Assembly (NCBI GenBank): GCA_011959205.1
Contig: BLLV01000149.1
Location: forward strand, 1-64,000
Source of the DNA: Bacteroidaceae bacterium
GTDB taxonomy: Bacteria > Bacteroidota > Bacteroidia > Bacteroidales > Bacteroidaceae
Direction of reading: 5' to 3'
Length of the DNA stretch: 64,000 nucleotides
Both the position numbers and the translations under genes were made by a program. The stretch's first letter is position 1. Every line of letters begins with the position of its first letter. Shown here piece by piece: positions 54,481-63,115 of the stretch. The notes under the pieces are model-generated. The model searched no databases. It saw only the letters and a program-made list of their open reading frames with translations, and was not told the origin of the DNA.

Positions 54481-56688
54481 ATGAAAGTGAAACGAATGAA
54501 CAAAGCAACATTGGCATGGCTTGGCGGCTTCCTGCTGCTGATGGCATCGTGCAGCGACGATGAAAACGGTTTCCCGCCTGCCGAGGCATACCGCTATACG
54601 GCTGTGGTGAGCGACCAGAACACATTCCAGGTCGATTTGCCCAACCTTTCGGGCATAGCCTCTATCAGTGAAAGCCCTTACTGGTTCAATGCACAATCCA
54701 CGGCAGATAGCGACAAGTCGGTGACCATCACCGTGACTAAGGAAAAGGGAGAGGAGTATCGTTGCGATTCCGTCCGCGTGGACGGGGTGGCAGGCGACCA
54801 TGCCTTCGTGGTGGTGGAACAGGCAGGAACTAATCCGATTGATGACGATGACAATGCCGAGATAACCGACCCAGAACATCTGCGCTTCCTCACCGATTGG
54901 GAAAACATGGAAGAGATTACCGTTCAGGGCGAAGTACTTCCTACCCCTTGGATTCCCACCAACGAAACTTCGTTGCCTCCTACGGTCAGCGACGTAAAAA
55001 AGGAAGATGGCTGGGAGATGGCTTTCACTTCCATCCACGGGAAGGCGCGGAACACCTATTTCGGGGTATATAACAAATACCTGGGCATTCTCCGCATCTT
55101 CGATTATCACAAAATGCTTGTAAGCTCAGGCAGCGAATGGGTATTCAAGTCTTATATAGAAGGCGGTGCCAAACCTGCTACTTACCATGCTTTGTACAAC
55201 AGCCTGCTCTATGGCATCCCCGCCAGCCACACCGGTGTGGAAGAATCCATCCATTATGATACCTCTTTCCGTCTGAAAGGGGCAGGGATGCTTACCCAAG
55301 CCGTCAATCCCTACGGAGGTCAAGACGGTCAGCCGCCGCGCGTGTCGGTGGGGTGGACAGCTTTTGACATTGACATGAGCCATTATCGCCCTACCATGTA
55401 TGCGGACGGTCAAGTGGATGAAGTTATTTATAGTGGCAGAGATGTACTGATAACATTGAACCAATCCAATAGCTATACCCAAAGCACGCTCTACGGCAAT
55501 CTTGTGATGGAGTCGAGCGGTAATCTCAGTGGCAAGATGACCATGACCACCACCAACGCCAACGGCCTGAACGCCTGGGCTGCTTGGCAAAGCATCACAG
55601 GCGGTGGAAGCGACTTTATCAATGGACTGATGCACGGTGACTATCTGGGTGCCCTTGTGGGCGGCGGCAGTGCGCTCTACAACGGTGCCATGCTGTTCAG
55701 CGGTCGGAAGCAGGACCACTATGAGAGCGAAGGCACCTTTACCGGTTCGCTCACCATGGACACATCGGGAACCCTGGGGCTGGACGGATTCTCCATCTCC
55801 GCCAATGGAAGCGCGAACGACTTGCGTGTGGGTTTGGCGCAAGAGACCGAGATTTCCAAATCGCATCTGGGAAAGGGCGTGTGGAGTTTGATAGATGACC
55901 CTGTTATCTACGTGGTCAAGGATTACATTGCCGGATACAACACCCGTTTCGTGACCTACGTGGGCGACCAAGCACATACCTACAACACCAGTACCGACCC
56001 GGCACAGTTGGGCTTGCAGCTTATCACTTGTCCCGACCCGTCGAGCCTGAAGGTGAACCTCTCACCGGTGTTCAAAGACGTGAAGAATGTCAACATCAGC
56101 TGGACTTGGGGCGTTTATTCCGACTATGGACCGGGACATAGCACTGCTTTCCGAGAGACGGCGCTCAAGTTGCCGATGCCGTCGCTGGCGCTCGATTCGA
56201 CACATAACGCGGGAAATTCCTACACCCCATATTCCGACCGCGAAGGAGTTATGCGCTACAAAAAGGTGACAGCCGGCAAGGGAAAGCTCTATTCGCTGCT
56301 GGGCAAGAAACTGCATGTGTGGGGCGAGCCGCTGACCGGCAAAACCGTGTATGGCAACGACTGCTTCATCCAGTCGCCCGCCATCTACGTGCCTTTCACC
56401 AAGAACGATAGTTACATGCTCTACGACCCCATCATACCCGACCTTGTGGTAGGCGTAATCGTTACGTTCGATTTCATGATGGATGGTAAAGAGGAATACC
56501 AACGGGCAGTGATAAGCAAACGTTTCCTCCCCAAAGTGCAGCCCATATCGCTGGACGAGCTGAAAAAGAAGATGAACAGCAAGGAAATGGAGAAGTACAT
56601 GGAGAAGAACGCGAAAGTGGACGGGGTGGGCTACCCCACGGCAGAGCAGGTCATGGCACCCTCATTGGATATATTGAAACAACTATAA
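54481..56688 (+). CDS. Large surface lipoprotein with BACON-like N-domain and glycine-rich hydrophobic core
   Basis: A 735-residue lipoprotein; the lipobox ends at Cys24 (LLMASC) and is followed by SDDENG, a surface-sorting type motif. Residues about 35-115 resemble a BACON-type beta-sandwich (SPYWFNAQ...SVTITVTKEKGEEYRCDSVRV...FVVVEQAG). After an acidic linker (118-130) comes a large domain I do not recognise. Its centre, residues 361-408, is rich in glycine and hydrophobic residues (for example SITGGGSDFINGLMHGDYLG, then ALVGGGSALYNGAMLFSG). It is flanked on both sides by Ser/Thr-rich strands of alternating pattern (338-360 and 415-450). The C-terminus is helical and charged. G+C content is far above the preceding kilobases. 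It is the first gene of a lipoprotein run. Function unknown; adhesion, membrane insertion or binding are all possible. Confidence 0.75.
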   Translation: MKVKRMNKATLAWLGGFLLLMASCSDDENGFPPAEAYRYTAVVSDQNTFQVDLPNLSGIASISESPYWFNAQSTADSDKSVTITVTKEKGEEYRCDSVRVDGVAGDHAFVVVEQAGTNPIDDDDNAEITDPEHLRFLTDWENMEEITVQGEVLPTPWIPTNETSLPPTVSDVKKEDGWEMAFTSIHGKARNTYFGVYNKYLGILRIFDYHKMLVSSGSEWVFKSYIEGGAKPATYHALYNSLLYGIPASHTGVEESIHYDTSFRLKGAGMLTQAVNPYGGQDGQPPRVSVGWTAFDIDMSHYRPTMYADGQVDEVIYSGRDVLITLNQSNSYTQSTLYGNLVMESSGNLSGKMTMTTTNANGLNAWAAWQSITGGGSDFINGLMHGDYLGALVGGGSALYNGAMLFSGRKQDHYESEGTFTGSLTMDTSGTLGLDGFSISANGSANDLRVGLAQETEISKSHLGKGVWSLIDDPVIYVVKDYIAGYNTRFVTYVGDQAHTYNTSTDPAQLGLQLITCPDPSSLKVNLSPVFKDVKNVNISWTWGVYSDYGPGHSTAFRETALKLPMPSLALDSTHNAGNSYTPYSDREGVMRYKKVTAGKGKLYSLLGKKLHVWGEPLTGKTVYGNDCFIQSPAIYVPFTKNDSYMLYDPIIPDLVVGVIVTFDFMMDGKEEYQRAVISKRFLPKVQPISLDELKKKMNSKEMEKYMEKNAKVDGVGYPTAEQVMAPSLDILKQL

Positions 56689-56731
56689 AAATAATTTATA
56701 ATATATGAACCCATTAAGAAAAACAAATCAA

Positions 56732-57667
56732 ATGAAAAAAGAACTATTGTATCTGTTGATGGCTTGCCTTATGGCATGCCCTGTGTTTACCTCGTGCTCC
56801 GATGACGATGACAATATCCCCGAGGATGTGCCCGAAGGTGGAGCTGTAGAGAACTTCGACCAGCAAGCCTGCCTGCAAGAGGCATTGGTGGAGGTAGATG
56901 AATCCGGCAATTTCGTGCGCAGCAAGCAAGGCTATCCGCTCGATGCCGCCAATCCCACTTGCTTCAGCCTTGAAGCCAAAACCTTGGAGGATGCCAAGAC
57001 TGCATTCAAAGGGCTGTTTACTCCTGACGTGAAGTTTGAGGAAGCCGATGGTGCTATCACAGCCAATTTGGTGAATGAAGAGGGCGAAAGCCAAGGTCAC
57101 GTATCCTTCACGCCGACAACCGGAGAGGCTGATGGTGCGATTGCTCGCGTCACCTTCCACACCACACCGGCAATCAAGTATGTTTCCGAGCTGCGCTATC
57201 TGTCGGTATGGGGAGAGGACAATGCTTTCCAGATTTCACCATTTGCAGTGGGTGATGTCGTGGTAAAAGAAGTTGGCTTTCTAAATATTGGCAAGCAGAA
57301 CTGGGTATGCCTTCGCGAAGCAACTTCTTCAAGCAAAGGAATATTGGTATATATCTCCCCTAAGCGCTACAGAGGATATTGGGACCTTGGTGAACGGACA
57401 TTAGCCTCATATAACGATGTCAAGGTCGTAAGCGACATTATGCGTTCTAATTGGGGAAAATATACCGGCCACCTGAAAGCAGCCGGATTGGGTGCTGGCG
57501 ATAACATCACTGTTTGGTATGGCAAACTCAAAGATAAGTTTATTTACTTCAGACGTGACTATATGAACTTACAAAATGGAGAGACGGATTGGAACAATGT
57601 GCGGCATAAATACAATGAACGTGAATTTATCCTGATAGAATACTTCGATATGATGACGTTTGAATAA
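56732..57667 (+). CDS. Surface lipoprotein, paralogue A
   Basis: A 311-residue lipoprotein (lipobox ending at Cys22, VFTSC, followed by SDDDDN, a surface-export motif). The body has ALVEVDESGNFVRSKQGYPLDAANPTCFSLEAKTLEDAKTAFKGLF early and WVCLREATSSSKGILVYISPKRYRGYW later, separated by a beta-rich stretch. It is clearly related to the next gene in both order of motifs and start sequence, so the pair arose by tandem duplication. The family is not recognised. An ATG nine codons upstream (56705) is possible, but the signal peptide begins at 56732. Confidence 0.72.
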   Translation: MKKELLYLLMACLMACPVFTSCSDDDDNIPEDVPEGGAVENFDQQACLQEALVEVDESGNFVRSKQGYPLDAANPTCFSLEAKTLEDAKTAFKGLFTPDVKFEEADGAITANLVNEEGESQGHVSFTPTTGEADGAIARVTFHTTPAIKYVSELRYLSVWGEDNAFQISPFAVGDVVVKEVGFLNIGKQNWVCLREATSSSKGILVYISPKRYRGYWDLGERTLASYNDVKVVSDIMRSNWGKYTGHLKAAGLGAGDNITVWYGKLKDKFIYFRRDYMNLQNGETDWNNVRHKYNEREFILIEYFDMMTFE

Positions 57668-57682
57668 TTATTTTGAAACAAT

Positions 57683-58579
57683 ATGGTTGACTTGAAAAAA
57701 AGTTTGTTTTATACGTCGATGGCATGCCTCTTGGCATGCCTGACGTTTACCTCGTGCTCCGACGACGATGAAATGGAAAACTCCGACACCGATACGGAAG
57801 TAGAGATTGATGAAGTGAAATATCTGCAAAACTCACTCATAAAGGTTGATGAAAACGGGAAATTTCTCTATCGCATTTGCGGCGAGCCGTTAGACGACGC
57901 GGATACTACCAAGCTCTATCTGGGTGTGAAAGATGCTGCCGAAGCCCAAGCTCGTTTTCGCAGTTTTTTCCCTGAAACAACGCAGTTTGAAGAGAACGGA
58001 CAGCAAGTGGTGGCACGGCTGAAAAATAATGCCGGTACGGTCACGTTCGTCAAGACCGATGACGAAGAAGAGATTGCCCGCATAGAGTTTTCTGTTTCCC
58101 CGTCGCTTCATTTGGTCTCTTCCTTTCATTTTCTGAACGAAAACGCATGGCCGGACAATGGCGAATCCGTGTTCGTGGAGGGAGATTGTTATTCACTTTC
58201 CGGAAAGAAGTATGTCTGCATACGCACGAAAGCCAATGGCAATCCTACATTGCTTCTCCACATCTCTTCATCCCCCTCTCGAGCTTATGTCAAAGAGGGA
58301 CTAACGCTCTCCAATGTAACCCGTGCCGAGGCCAATATGGTGCGCGATATCCTTTTGGCAGACGGTGGGAGGAAGTTTGAAGGCTTTCAGAAATACTTCC
58401 AGAATGCCGGTACTTCTTTGGAAAAAGAAGAAAGCTACTGGATTGGTGAACTAGAGAAGAAGACTTTTTGGGAGTTCCTTAATTACTATGCTATCCATCT
58501 GGCAGATGGGAAAATGACGTATTATGCGCCGAAAGTAGATGATTTCCGCTTTTGGCACATTATCTCCATCAACCGTTAA
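57683..58579 (+). CDS. Surface lipoprotein, paralogue B
   Basis: A 298-residue lipoprotein (lipobox ending at Cys25, TFTSC, followed by SDDDEM). It matches its upstream neighbour in the signal-peptide region (MACLLACLTFTSCSDDD against MACLMACPVFTSCSDDD) and in the first domain: SLIKVDENGKFLYRICGEPLDDADTTKLYLGVKDAAEAQARFRSFFPETTQFEEN against the equivalent stretch. Later ISSSPSRAYVKEGLTLSNVTRAEANMVRDILLADGG matches the paralogue's ISPKRYRGYW...LASYNDVKVVSDIMRSNWG region. The two have clearly diverged (the duplication is not recent), which suggests different ligands or jobs. Family unknown. It follows the first copy by 15 bases, so both are in one transcript. Confidence 0.72.
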   Translation: MVDLKKSLFYTSMACLLACLTFTSCSDDDEMENSDTDTEVEIDEVKYLQNSLIKVDENGKFLYRICGEPLDDADTTKLYLGVKDAAEAQARFRSFFPETTQFEENGQQVVARLKNNAGTVTFVKTDDEEEIARIEFSVSPSLHLVSSFHFLNENAWPDNGESVFVEGDCYSLSGKKYVCIRTKANGNPTLLLHISSSPSRAYVKEGLTLSNVTRAEANMVRDILLADGGRKFEGFQKYFQNAGTSLEKEESYWIGELEKKTFWEFLNYYAIHLADGKMTYYAPKVDDFRFWHIISINR

Positions 58580-58589
58580 TCATTAGCTT

Positions 58590-59615
58590 ATGGTTTCTCT
58601 GCTACGCAACCTCCTATTATTCTTCATCGCCGGACAGCTTCTTGCCTGTTCCGGCGATGATGCTACCTCTTCCATCCTTCCCGAAGAGGAAGCGAAGACC
58701 CTCTGCCTGCTCTTCTCGACCAACGGTTTGGGCGATGCCTCTTACAATGATCCGATATTGGCGGCTGCCGCCAACTATGCCTTCACCCATGACGGTATCG
58801 ACCTCGACTACCTCTCGCCCAAAAGCCTTGAAGAGGGCGAAGCCTATTTCCTCCGGTGGCTCGAAACCGCCACCGACAAGGACCGCTCCCTGATGGTGCT
58901 GACGGACAACGTCTATGGAAGCCTGCCGGAGAAGTACAAGGAACGCATTGACCCTGAACGTCACTGCATCCTGCAACTCGACTCCCGGCGCGACGACCTG
59001 CCCGTCCATACCGCCTATATCCATTATTACGGTGTCTGCTACTGGGCGGCACGGATGCAGAGCACCTTCACGGGCACCCATGCCGAATCGGCCATCATGA
59101 AAGCCAACAACCGGAACCCTGTGCTGGGCGAGATGGAGGCGGGACTCACCCACGGCGTGGAGGATGCCGGAAGCAACGTCTGGTTCACTTGGGTGCTCGA
59201 CCCCGACGGCAACAGAGGCTTCGACCTTCCGCAAACCGCCTACTGGCTAGTGGGCGAGGTGCCCGCCACTGTCAGCACCGTCTATGCCATTGCCGGAGGT
59301 AGCAATATGGGGGTATACCGCTTCACACGCGAGTTTCCCGGCACCCTTTTAGTGCCCGGCATCGACACCGACCAGTCGGGACTTAGTTCCGATGTGCCTT
59401 TCTCCCTGCTGAAGCACACCGACCGCCTGCTGACGGAGTATATCGCCCGCTGGGACAACGGCGAGCCACAACCCGCTTCGCCCTGCGTGGTGGGGCTGGC
59501 AGAGGGCTACACCGACCTGGTCATCTCCAAAGACTACCGCCAATGGTATGCCGACTATATGAAATTCAAAGAAACAGCCATCGAAAAAGAATCTGCCTAT
59601 GACACCCTCGAATAA
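58590..59615 (+). CDS. BMP/PnrA-like binding lipoprotein
   Basis: A 341-residue lipoprotein (lipobox ending at Cys20, QLLAC, followed by SGDDAT). The fold matches the BMP (basic membrane protein)/PnrA family of type I periplasmic-binding proteins, known as nucleoside or simple-ligand binders of ABC importers. Visible marks are STNGLGDASYNDPILAAAANYA at the start, the VYAIAGGSNMGVYRFTRE segment near 230 and LVPGIDTDQSGLSSDVPFSLLKHTDRLLTEYI near 250-285, with the G-x-D-x-D-Q signature of the family. No ABC transporter genes are adjacent, so it may bind a ligand for a neighbouring lipoprotein instead. Its 3' end overlaps the start of the C13-protease gene by 17 bases. Confidence 0.78.
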   Translation: MVSLLRNLLLFFIAGQLLACSGDDATSSILPEEEAKTLCLLFSTNGLGDASYNDPILAAAANYAFTHDGIDLDYLSPKSLEEGEAYFLRWLETATDKDRSLMVLTDNVYGSLPEKYKERIDPERHCILQLDSRRDDLPVHTAYIHYYGVCYWAARMQSTFTGTHAESAIMKANNRNPVLGEMEAGLTHGVEDAGSNVWFTWVLDPDGNRGFDLPQTAYWLVGEVPATVSTVYAIAGGSNMGVYRFTREFPGTLLVPGIDTDQSGLSSDVPFSLLKHTDRLLTEYIARWDNGEPQPASPCVVGLAEGYTDLVISKDYRQWYADYMKFKETAIEKESAYDTLE

Positions 59616-61734
59616 ATTTGGAACACGGATAGCGGCTTTCTGTCTCTTCGTGTTCGCCCTGTTTTTTGCCGTCGCTTGTTCGGACGACGAACCGGCATCC
59701 CTTCCGTCCGAAGCGGAAGGCACTCCCTGCCGCATAGCCGTGGTGCTGCCGCTGGACGAGACCCACAAGCCTGTATGGGAAAACACCGTGGAACTTGCCG
59801 TGGAAAACATCCTCCGTGCCCAATCCGGACTGGAGAAGCGCGTGCGCCCCGAAGTGGAGTGGTACGACGAGAACACCGAAAACATCTCGCAACTGATGGA
59901 AACGCTTGCCAAGCGCACCGATCTGAATGCCATCGTAGGCCCTTACCATTCGGCGCACTCGCAAGAGGCGGCCTATCAATGCGCCAAAACGGACAAGACC
60001 CTGTTCACGCTCTCCACTTCGGCAGAACTCATCCGGGTGTTCTCGCAGAAGCACAACTTCCTGTGGGCACTCTCCGAAACCGACATCTCGCAGTGCGAAA
60101 TGCTGTTGAGCAAAGCCCTCTACTACCACGGCAAGAGCGTGTCGCTCCTTGCCAATGATGACATTTACGGACAGACCTTCATCGACTGGTTCGCCTTTCA
60201 GGCAAAGGAGTTGGGATTGGAGGCACGCGGCGTACACCTGCTGGGCGACAACCCACAGAAGGCGTGCCGTGAGGCGTTTGCCGACGGTTCCGACTTCATC
60301 CTTGTGGCTGCTTCGGCGTTCAGCGAGGTGGAAGCCGTGCTGGAGGCATCCAAAGGAGAATCCACGGGCACTACGCGCCTGCTCTTTTCCGACACCGCCT
60401 TCTCCACGGAACTTCAGTCCGACGGTTTCGCTTTCCGTCCGAGCATGATTGAAGGGGTGGCTGTCAGCCCCGACCCCAACACCGGCTTCGCCACGCTCTA
60501 CGAAAGCCGTTTCGGCAAGTCACCCAGCAACGGTGTGCCGCAACTGTACGATGCCCTGATGATGACCGCCTACGCCGCTTTCTTGCTGGAGCAGGGTATC
60601 TGTACCGACATGAACGAGGCGTTGAAACAACTGGTGGACGGACGTGAAGCGTGCCAAGCCAACTGGCGTGCCGAGGGCATGGCGCGCGTCTTTGCTGCTT
60701 TGGCGCAAGGGGGAAGCCCCGACATTGAAGGCTGCACGGGAAACCTGGAGTTCGACACCATGGTCTATACCAACGTGCTGCACTCCACCTACGCTAACTG
60801 GCTTGCCTATGACGGCACAGTGACCGTCCTGGGGCATACGGGCAGCAACGGCGGCAACCGCGTGGACCCCACCTTGGCGGGATGGAATTGGGTGAACACC
60901 GTGCAGCAGGAGTTCGAGAACGAGAGCACGGGCATCGCCTATCCGGCATTGAACGACTGCTATGCCGTGCTCGTGGCGGCCTCTACCAAATGGAGCAACT
61001 ACCGTCATCAGGCCGATATCCTTGCCATCTACCAACAGCTGAAGCTGGCGGGATATGACGATGACCACATCGTGCTGATTATGGAGGACGACCTGGCGAA
61101 CCATCCCAACAATCCCTATCCGGGCCAAATCTTCGTTACCGACGGCGGCGAGAACGTGTACCGGAATGTGAAGATTGACTACAAACTGAGCGACCTCCGC
61201 CCGAACGACCTGATTGACATCCTGACCGGATGCGCCAGCCACCGCCTGCCCCACGTGGTGAAGGCGGGCGAGCAGGACAACGTGTTCTTATTCTGGAGCG
61301 GCCACGGTGTGCCCGGTGCCTTGTGCTGGGACGAGGAGTCGCAAGGCCTCACCACCGATATGGCGAGCCGCCTCTTCCGGACCATGCACGAGCGGAAGTG
61401 CTACCGCAAGCTGATAGGCTTCATCGAGACCTGCTACTCGGGCAGCGTGCTCAAAGCCGCCGAAGGCATTCCCGGTATGCTCTTCTTCACCGCCGCCAAC
61501 GAGCTGGAGACTTCGAAAGCCGATATGTTCAGCTACGACATGCTGACGTATCTTTCCAACCGGTTCACGCGCATCTTCATCGAGCGCATCACCGCCGACA
61601 AGAACATCGCCCTGCGTGACCTTTATCTGGATATGTTCCGCAACACGCTCGGTTCGCACGTGATGATTTACAATGCGCCGAACTTCGACAATATCTACAA
61701 GTGCACCATGCAGGAGTTTATGAATTTCAAATAA
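59599..61734 (+). CDS. Lipoprotein with a periplasmic-binding-protein domain fused to a legumain-like (C13) cysteine protease
   Basis: A 711-residue protein of two parts. The signal peptide ends at Cys27 (FFAVAC, then SDDEPA, a surface motif). Residues about 43-410 form a type I periplasmic-binding-protein fold like Leu/Ile/Val-binding proteins (RIAVVLPLDETHKPVWENTVELAVENIL, IVGPYHSAHSQEAA, GVPQLYDALMMTAYAAFLL). From about 450 to 711 is a C13 (legumain/GPI8) domain: YAVLVAASTKWSNYRHQADILAIYQQL with Arg469-His470 at the place of the legumain S1-pocket residues, IVLIMEDDLANHPNNPYPGQIF, the catalytic His569 in FLFWSGHGVPGALCW, and the catalytic Cys612 in FIETCYSGSVLKAA. The His-Cys spacing of 43 is close to that of legumain (41). 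Legumains cleave after Asn. A PBP-C13 fusion on the cell surface is unusual. The substrate is unknown; the binding domain may recruit it or sense a ligand. Confidence 0.82.
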   Translation: MTPSNKFGTRIAAFCLFVFALFFAVACSDDEPASLPSEAEGTPCRIAVVLPLDETHKPVWENTVELAVENILRAQSGLEKRVRPEVEWYDENTENISQLMETLAKRTDLNAIVGPYHSAHSQEAAYQCAKTDKTLFTLSTSAELIRVFSQKHNFLWALSETDISQCEMLLSKALYYHGKSVSLLANDDIYGQTFIDWFAFQAKELGLEARGVHLLGDNPQKACREAFADGSDFILVAASAFSEVEAVLEASKGESTGTTRLLFSDTAFSTELQSDGFAFRPSMIEGVAVSPDPNTGFATLYESRFGKSPSNGVPQLYDALMMTAYAAFLLEQGICTDMNEALKQLVDGREACQANWRAEGMARVFAALAQGGSPDIEGCTGNLEFDTMVYTNVLHSTYANWLAYDGTVTVLGHTGSNGGNRVDPTLAGWNWVNTVQQEFENESTGIAYPALNDCYAVLVAASTKWSNYRHQADILAIYQQLKLAGYDDDHIVLIMEDDLANHPNNPYPGQIFVTDGGENVYRNVKIDYKLSDLRPNDLIDILTGCASHRLPHVVKAGEQDNVFLFWSGHGVPGALCWDEESQGLTTDMASRLFRTMHERKCYRKLIGFIETCYSGSVLKAAEGIPGMLFFTAANELETSKADMFSYDMLTYLSNRFTRIFIERITADKNIALRDLYLDMFRNTLGSHVMIYNAPNFDNIYKCTMQEFMNFK

Positions 61735-61764
61735 TCAAATTATTAATTACTAATTTTAAAAACA

Positions 61765-62181
61765 ATGAAACAGATGAGTAATGTAATCAAAAGAATGTCG
61801 GCAAAGCTCGCAATGCTTGTCGCAATGTGTATCACCCTGACTGCTTTCACCGCTTGTAGCGATGACGATGATCAAGTCACGGAAGTAATCTATTCCATGG
61901 GGTTCTCTCAGATGTCAAGCTCCAACCTCGATTTCATTCAGGAGATGAACACCATTGAGTCTGCCTTCAAGACGGCACTCGGCGTTACGGATTCTCAATT
62001 TTCCAAGACCGGAACCTACGAGGAGTGCGACAAGACTGTGCGCGAAGCCTGCGAGAAAGCATACGCCACGTTGAAAGACAAAAAGTGGGGAGGCAGTTAC
62101 ACCTTCCAGGTGACGAACGCCCTGACCGGAAAAGTGGTTTTTGAGACTACTTTCAAGGCTAACGACGAAAATATCATTTAG
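61765..62181 (+). CDS. Small surface lipoprotein
   Basis: A 138-residue lipoprotein (lipobox ending at Cys31, FTACSDDDDQ, a surface-export motif). The mature domain is about 105 residues, with helical stretches (LDFIQEMNTIESAFKTALG and YEECDKTVREACEKAYATLKDKKW) and a short beta end (SYTFQVTNALTGKVVFETTFK). It has two cysteines in the helices, near residues 93 and 101, that could pair. I do not recognise the family. Its position between the C13 protease and the M15 peptidase suggests an accessory role; a small inhibitor or a substrate-like partner of the protease is one possible guess. Confidence 0.65.
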   Translation: MKQMSNVIKRMSAKLAMLVAMCITLTAFTACSDDDDQVTEVIYSMGFSQMSSSNLDFIQEMNTIESAFKTALGVTDSQFSKTGTYEECDKTVREACEKAYATLKDKKWGGSYTFQVTNALTGKVVFETTFKANDENII

Positions 62182-62215
62182 GGATTTATATACTCAATAA
62201 TAAACAACAACAACA

Positions 62216-62989
62216 ATGAAGAAGATACTTTTCACCCTTTTTTTTACCTTCTGTGCCGGCCTGTTGCTATTGACCGGCCTGTGTACCTGTTCGGACGATG
62301 AACCCTCCTTGCCGGAAACCGACCCTACAAGCGAATGGACAGCGGAAACCGTTGTGGACGAGGCGAAGATTGAGCAGGCAGGCGGTCCGGCCAACTGGTT
62401 CAAGTCAGAGGAAATAAGCAACGAGCTGTTCAGCCGCATGTGGCTCAAGTCGTGGAAAAAGGACTGCCCGCTGGACCGCTCGGAACTGCGCTACCTGAAA
62501 GTGCTGCACCGCAATGCCGACGGACAGCCGCAGCGGGGCGAGATGGTGGTGAACGCCGCCATTGCCGACAAGGTGACGGGTATCTTCCGTCAGCTATACG
62601 AAGCAGGCTATCGAATTGAACGGATGGTATTGATTGACAACTACGATGCCGATGATGAAACGGCAATGCGGGCCAACAACTCCTCCTCGTTCAATTTCCG
62701 ATTCATGACAGGGTCCACCACCAAAATATCCAAGCACGGCCTCGGGCTTGCCATCGACATCAATCCGCTTTACAATCCATACGTCAAGCAAAAAGATGAC
62801 GGAACCTGGCACATCGAACCTGCCACCGGCGAGCCATACGCTTTCGACCGCGAGACCCGCACGGACATTCCCTACAAGATAGATCACAACGACCTGGCCT
62901 ATCGCCTCTTTACGGAAGCCGGCTTCGAGTGGGGCGGTGACTGGACCTCACTGAAGGATTACCAGCATTTTGAGATAAATTTGGAATAA
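62216..62989 (+). CDS. M15C-type peptidase lipoprotein
   Basis: A 257-residue lipoprotein (lipobox ending at Cys25, LCTC, followed by SDDEPS). The C-terminal half is an M15 metallopeptidase: zinc ligands His174 and Asp181 in SKHGLGLAIDINP (S-x-H-x2-G-x-A-x-D) and His251 in DYQHFE, with Asp248 as the probable catalytic acid. The Asp-x2-His-Phe-Glu ending is that of M15C enzymes (phage L-alanyl-D-glutamate peptidases, CwlK), which cut peptidoglycan stem peptides. The first 60 mature residues are a poorly structured linker and a helical region. Display on the surface with an SDDE motif is odd for a peptidoglycan enzyme, because the wall lies beneath the outer membrane. It may act on other cells' walls or on free fragments. 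Confidence 0.82.
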   Translation: MKKILFTLFFTFCAGLLLLTGLCTCSDDEPSLPETDPTSEWTAETVVDEAKIEQAGGPANWFKSEEISNELFSRMWLKSWKKDCPLDRSELRYLKVLHRNADGQPQRGEMVVNAAIADKVTGIFRQLYEAGYRIERMVLIDNYDADDETAMRANNSSSFNFRFMTGSTTKISKHGLGLAIDINPLYNPYVKQKDDGTWHIEPATGEPYAFDRETRTDIPYKIDHNDLAYRLFTEAGFEWGGDWTSLKDYQHFEINLE

Positions 62990-63115
62990 TCAGACAAGTG
63001 AGTCCGTCATTTCGGACTTGAAAGTTAAAGAGCAGAATGAAATGTGATGACTGTGACTACACATGGTAAAAGTGAAAAGATAACTATTTATCAATAAACA
63101 AATAAAATAAAGAAA

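Noticed and set aside
54481..56688. MACPF or CDC-type toxin identity for the large lipoprotein
   Set aside because: The signature motifs of those families were looked for and not seen. The glycine-rich core alone is not enough for that claim.
55126..61254. Long antisense open frames in the G+C-rich lipoprotein region (for example 55126-55977, 59566-60237 and 60520-61254 on the minus strand)
   Set aside because: They lie fully opposite genes with clear signal peptides and conserved motifs, show no family features, and are expected from G+C-rich codon use in the real genes.
59599..61734. Assignment of the protease domain to clostripain (C11), gingipain (C25) or metacaspase (C14)
   Set aside because: The YRHQAD block, SGHG and ETCYSGS in this order and spacing fit C13 better than these related clans' families.
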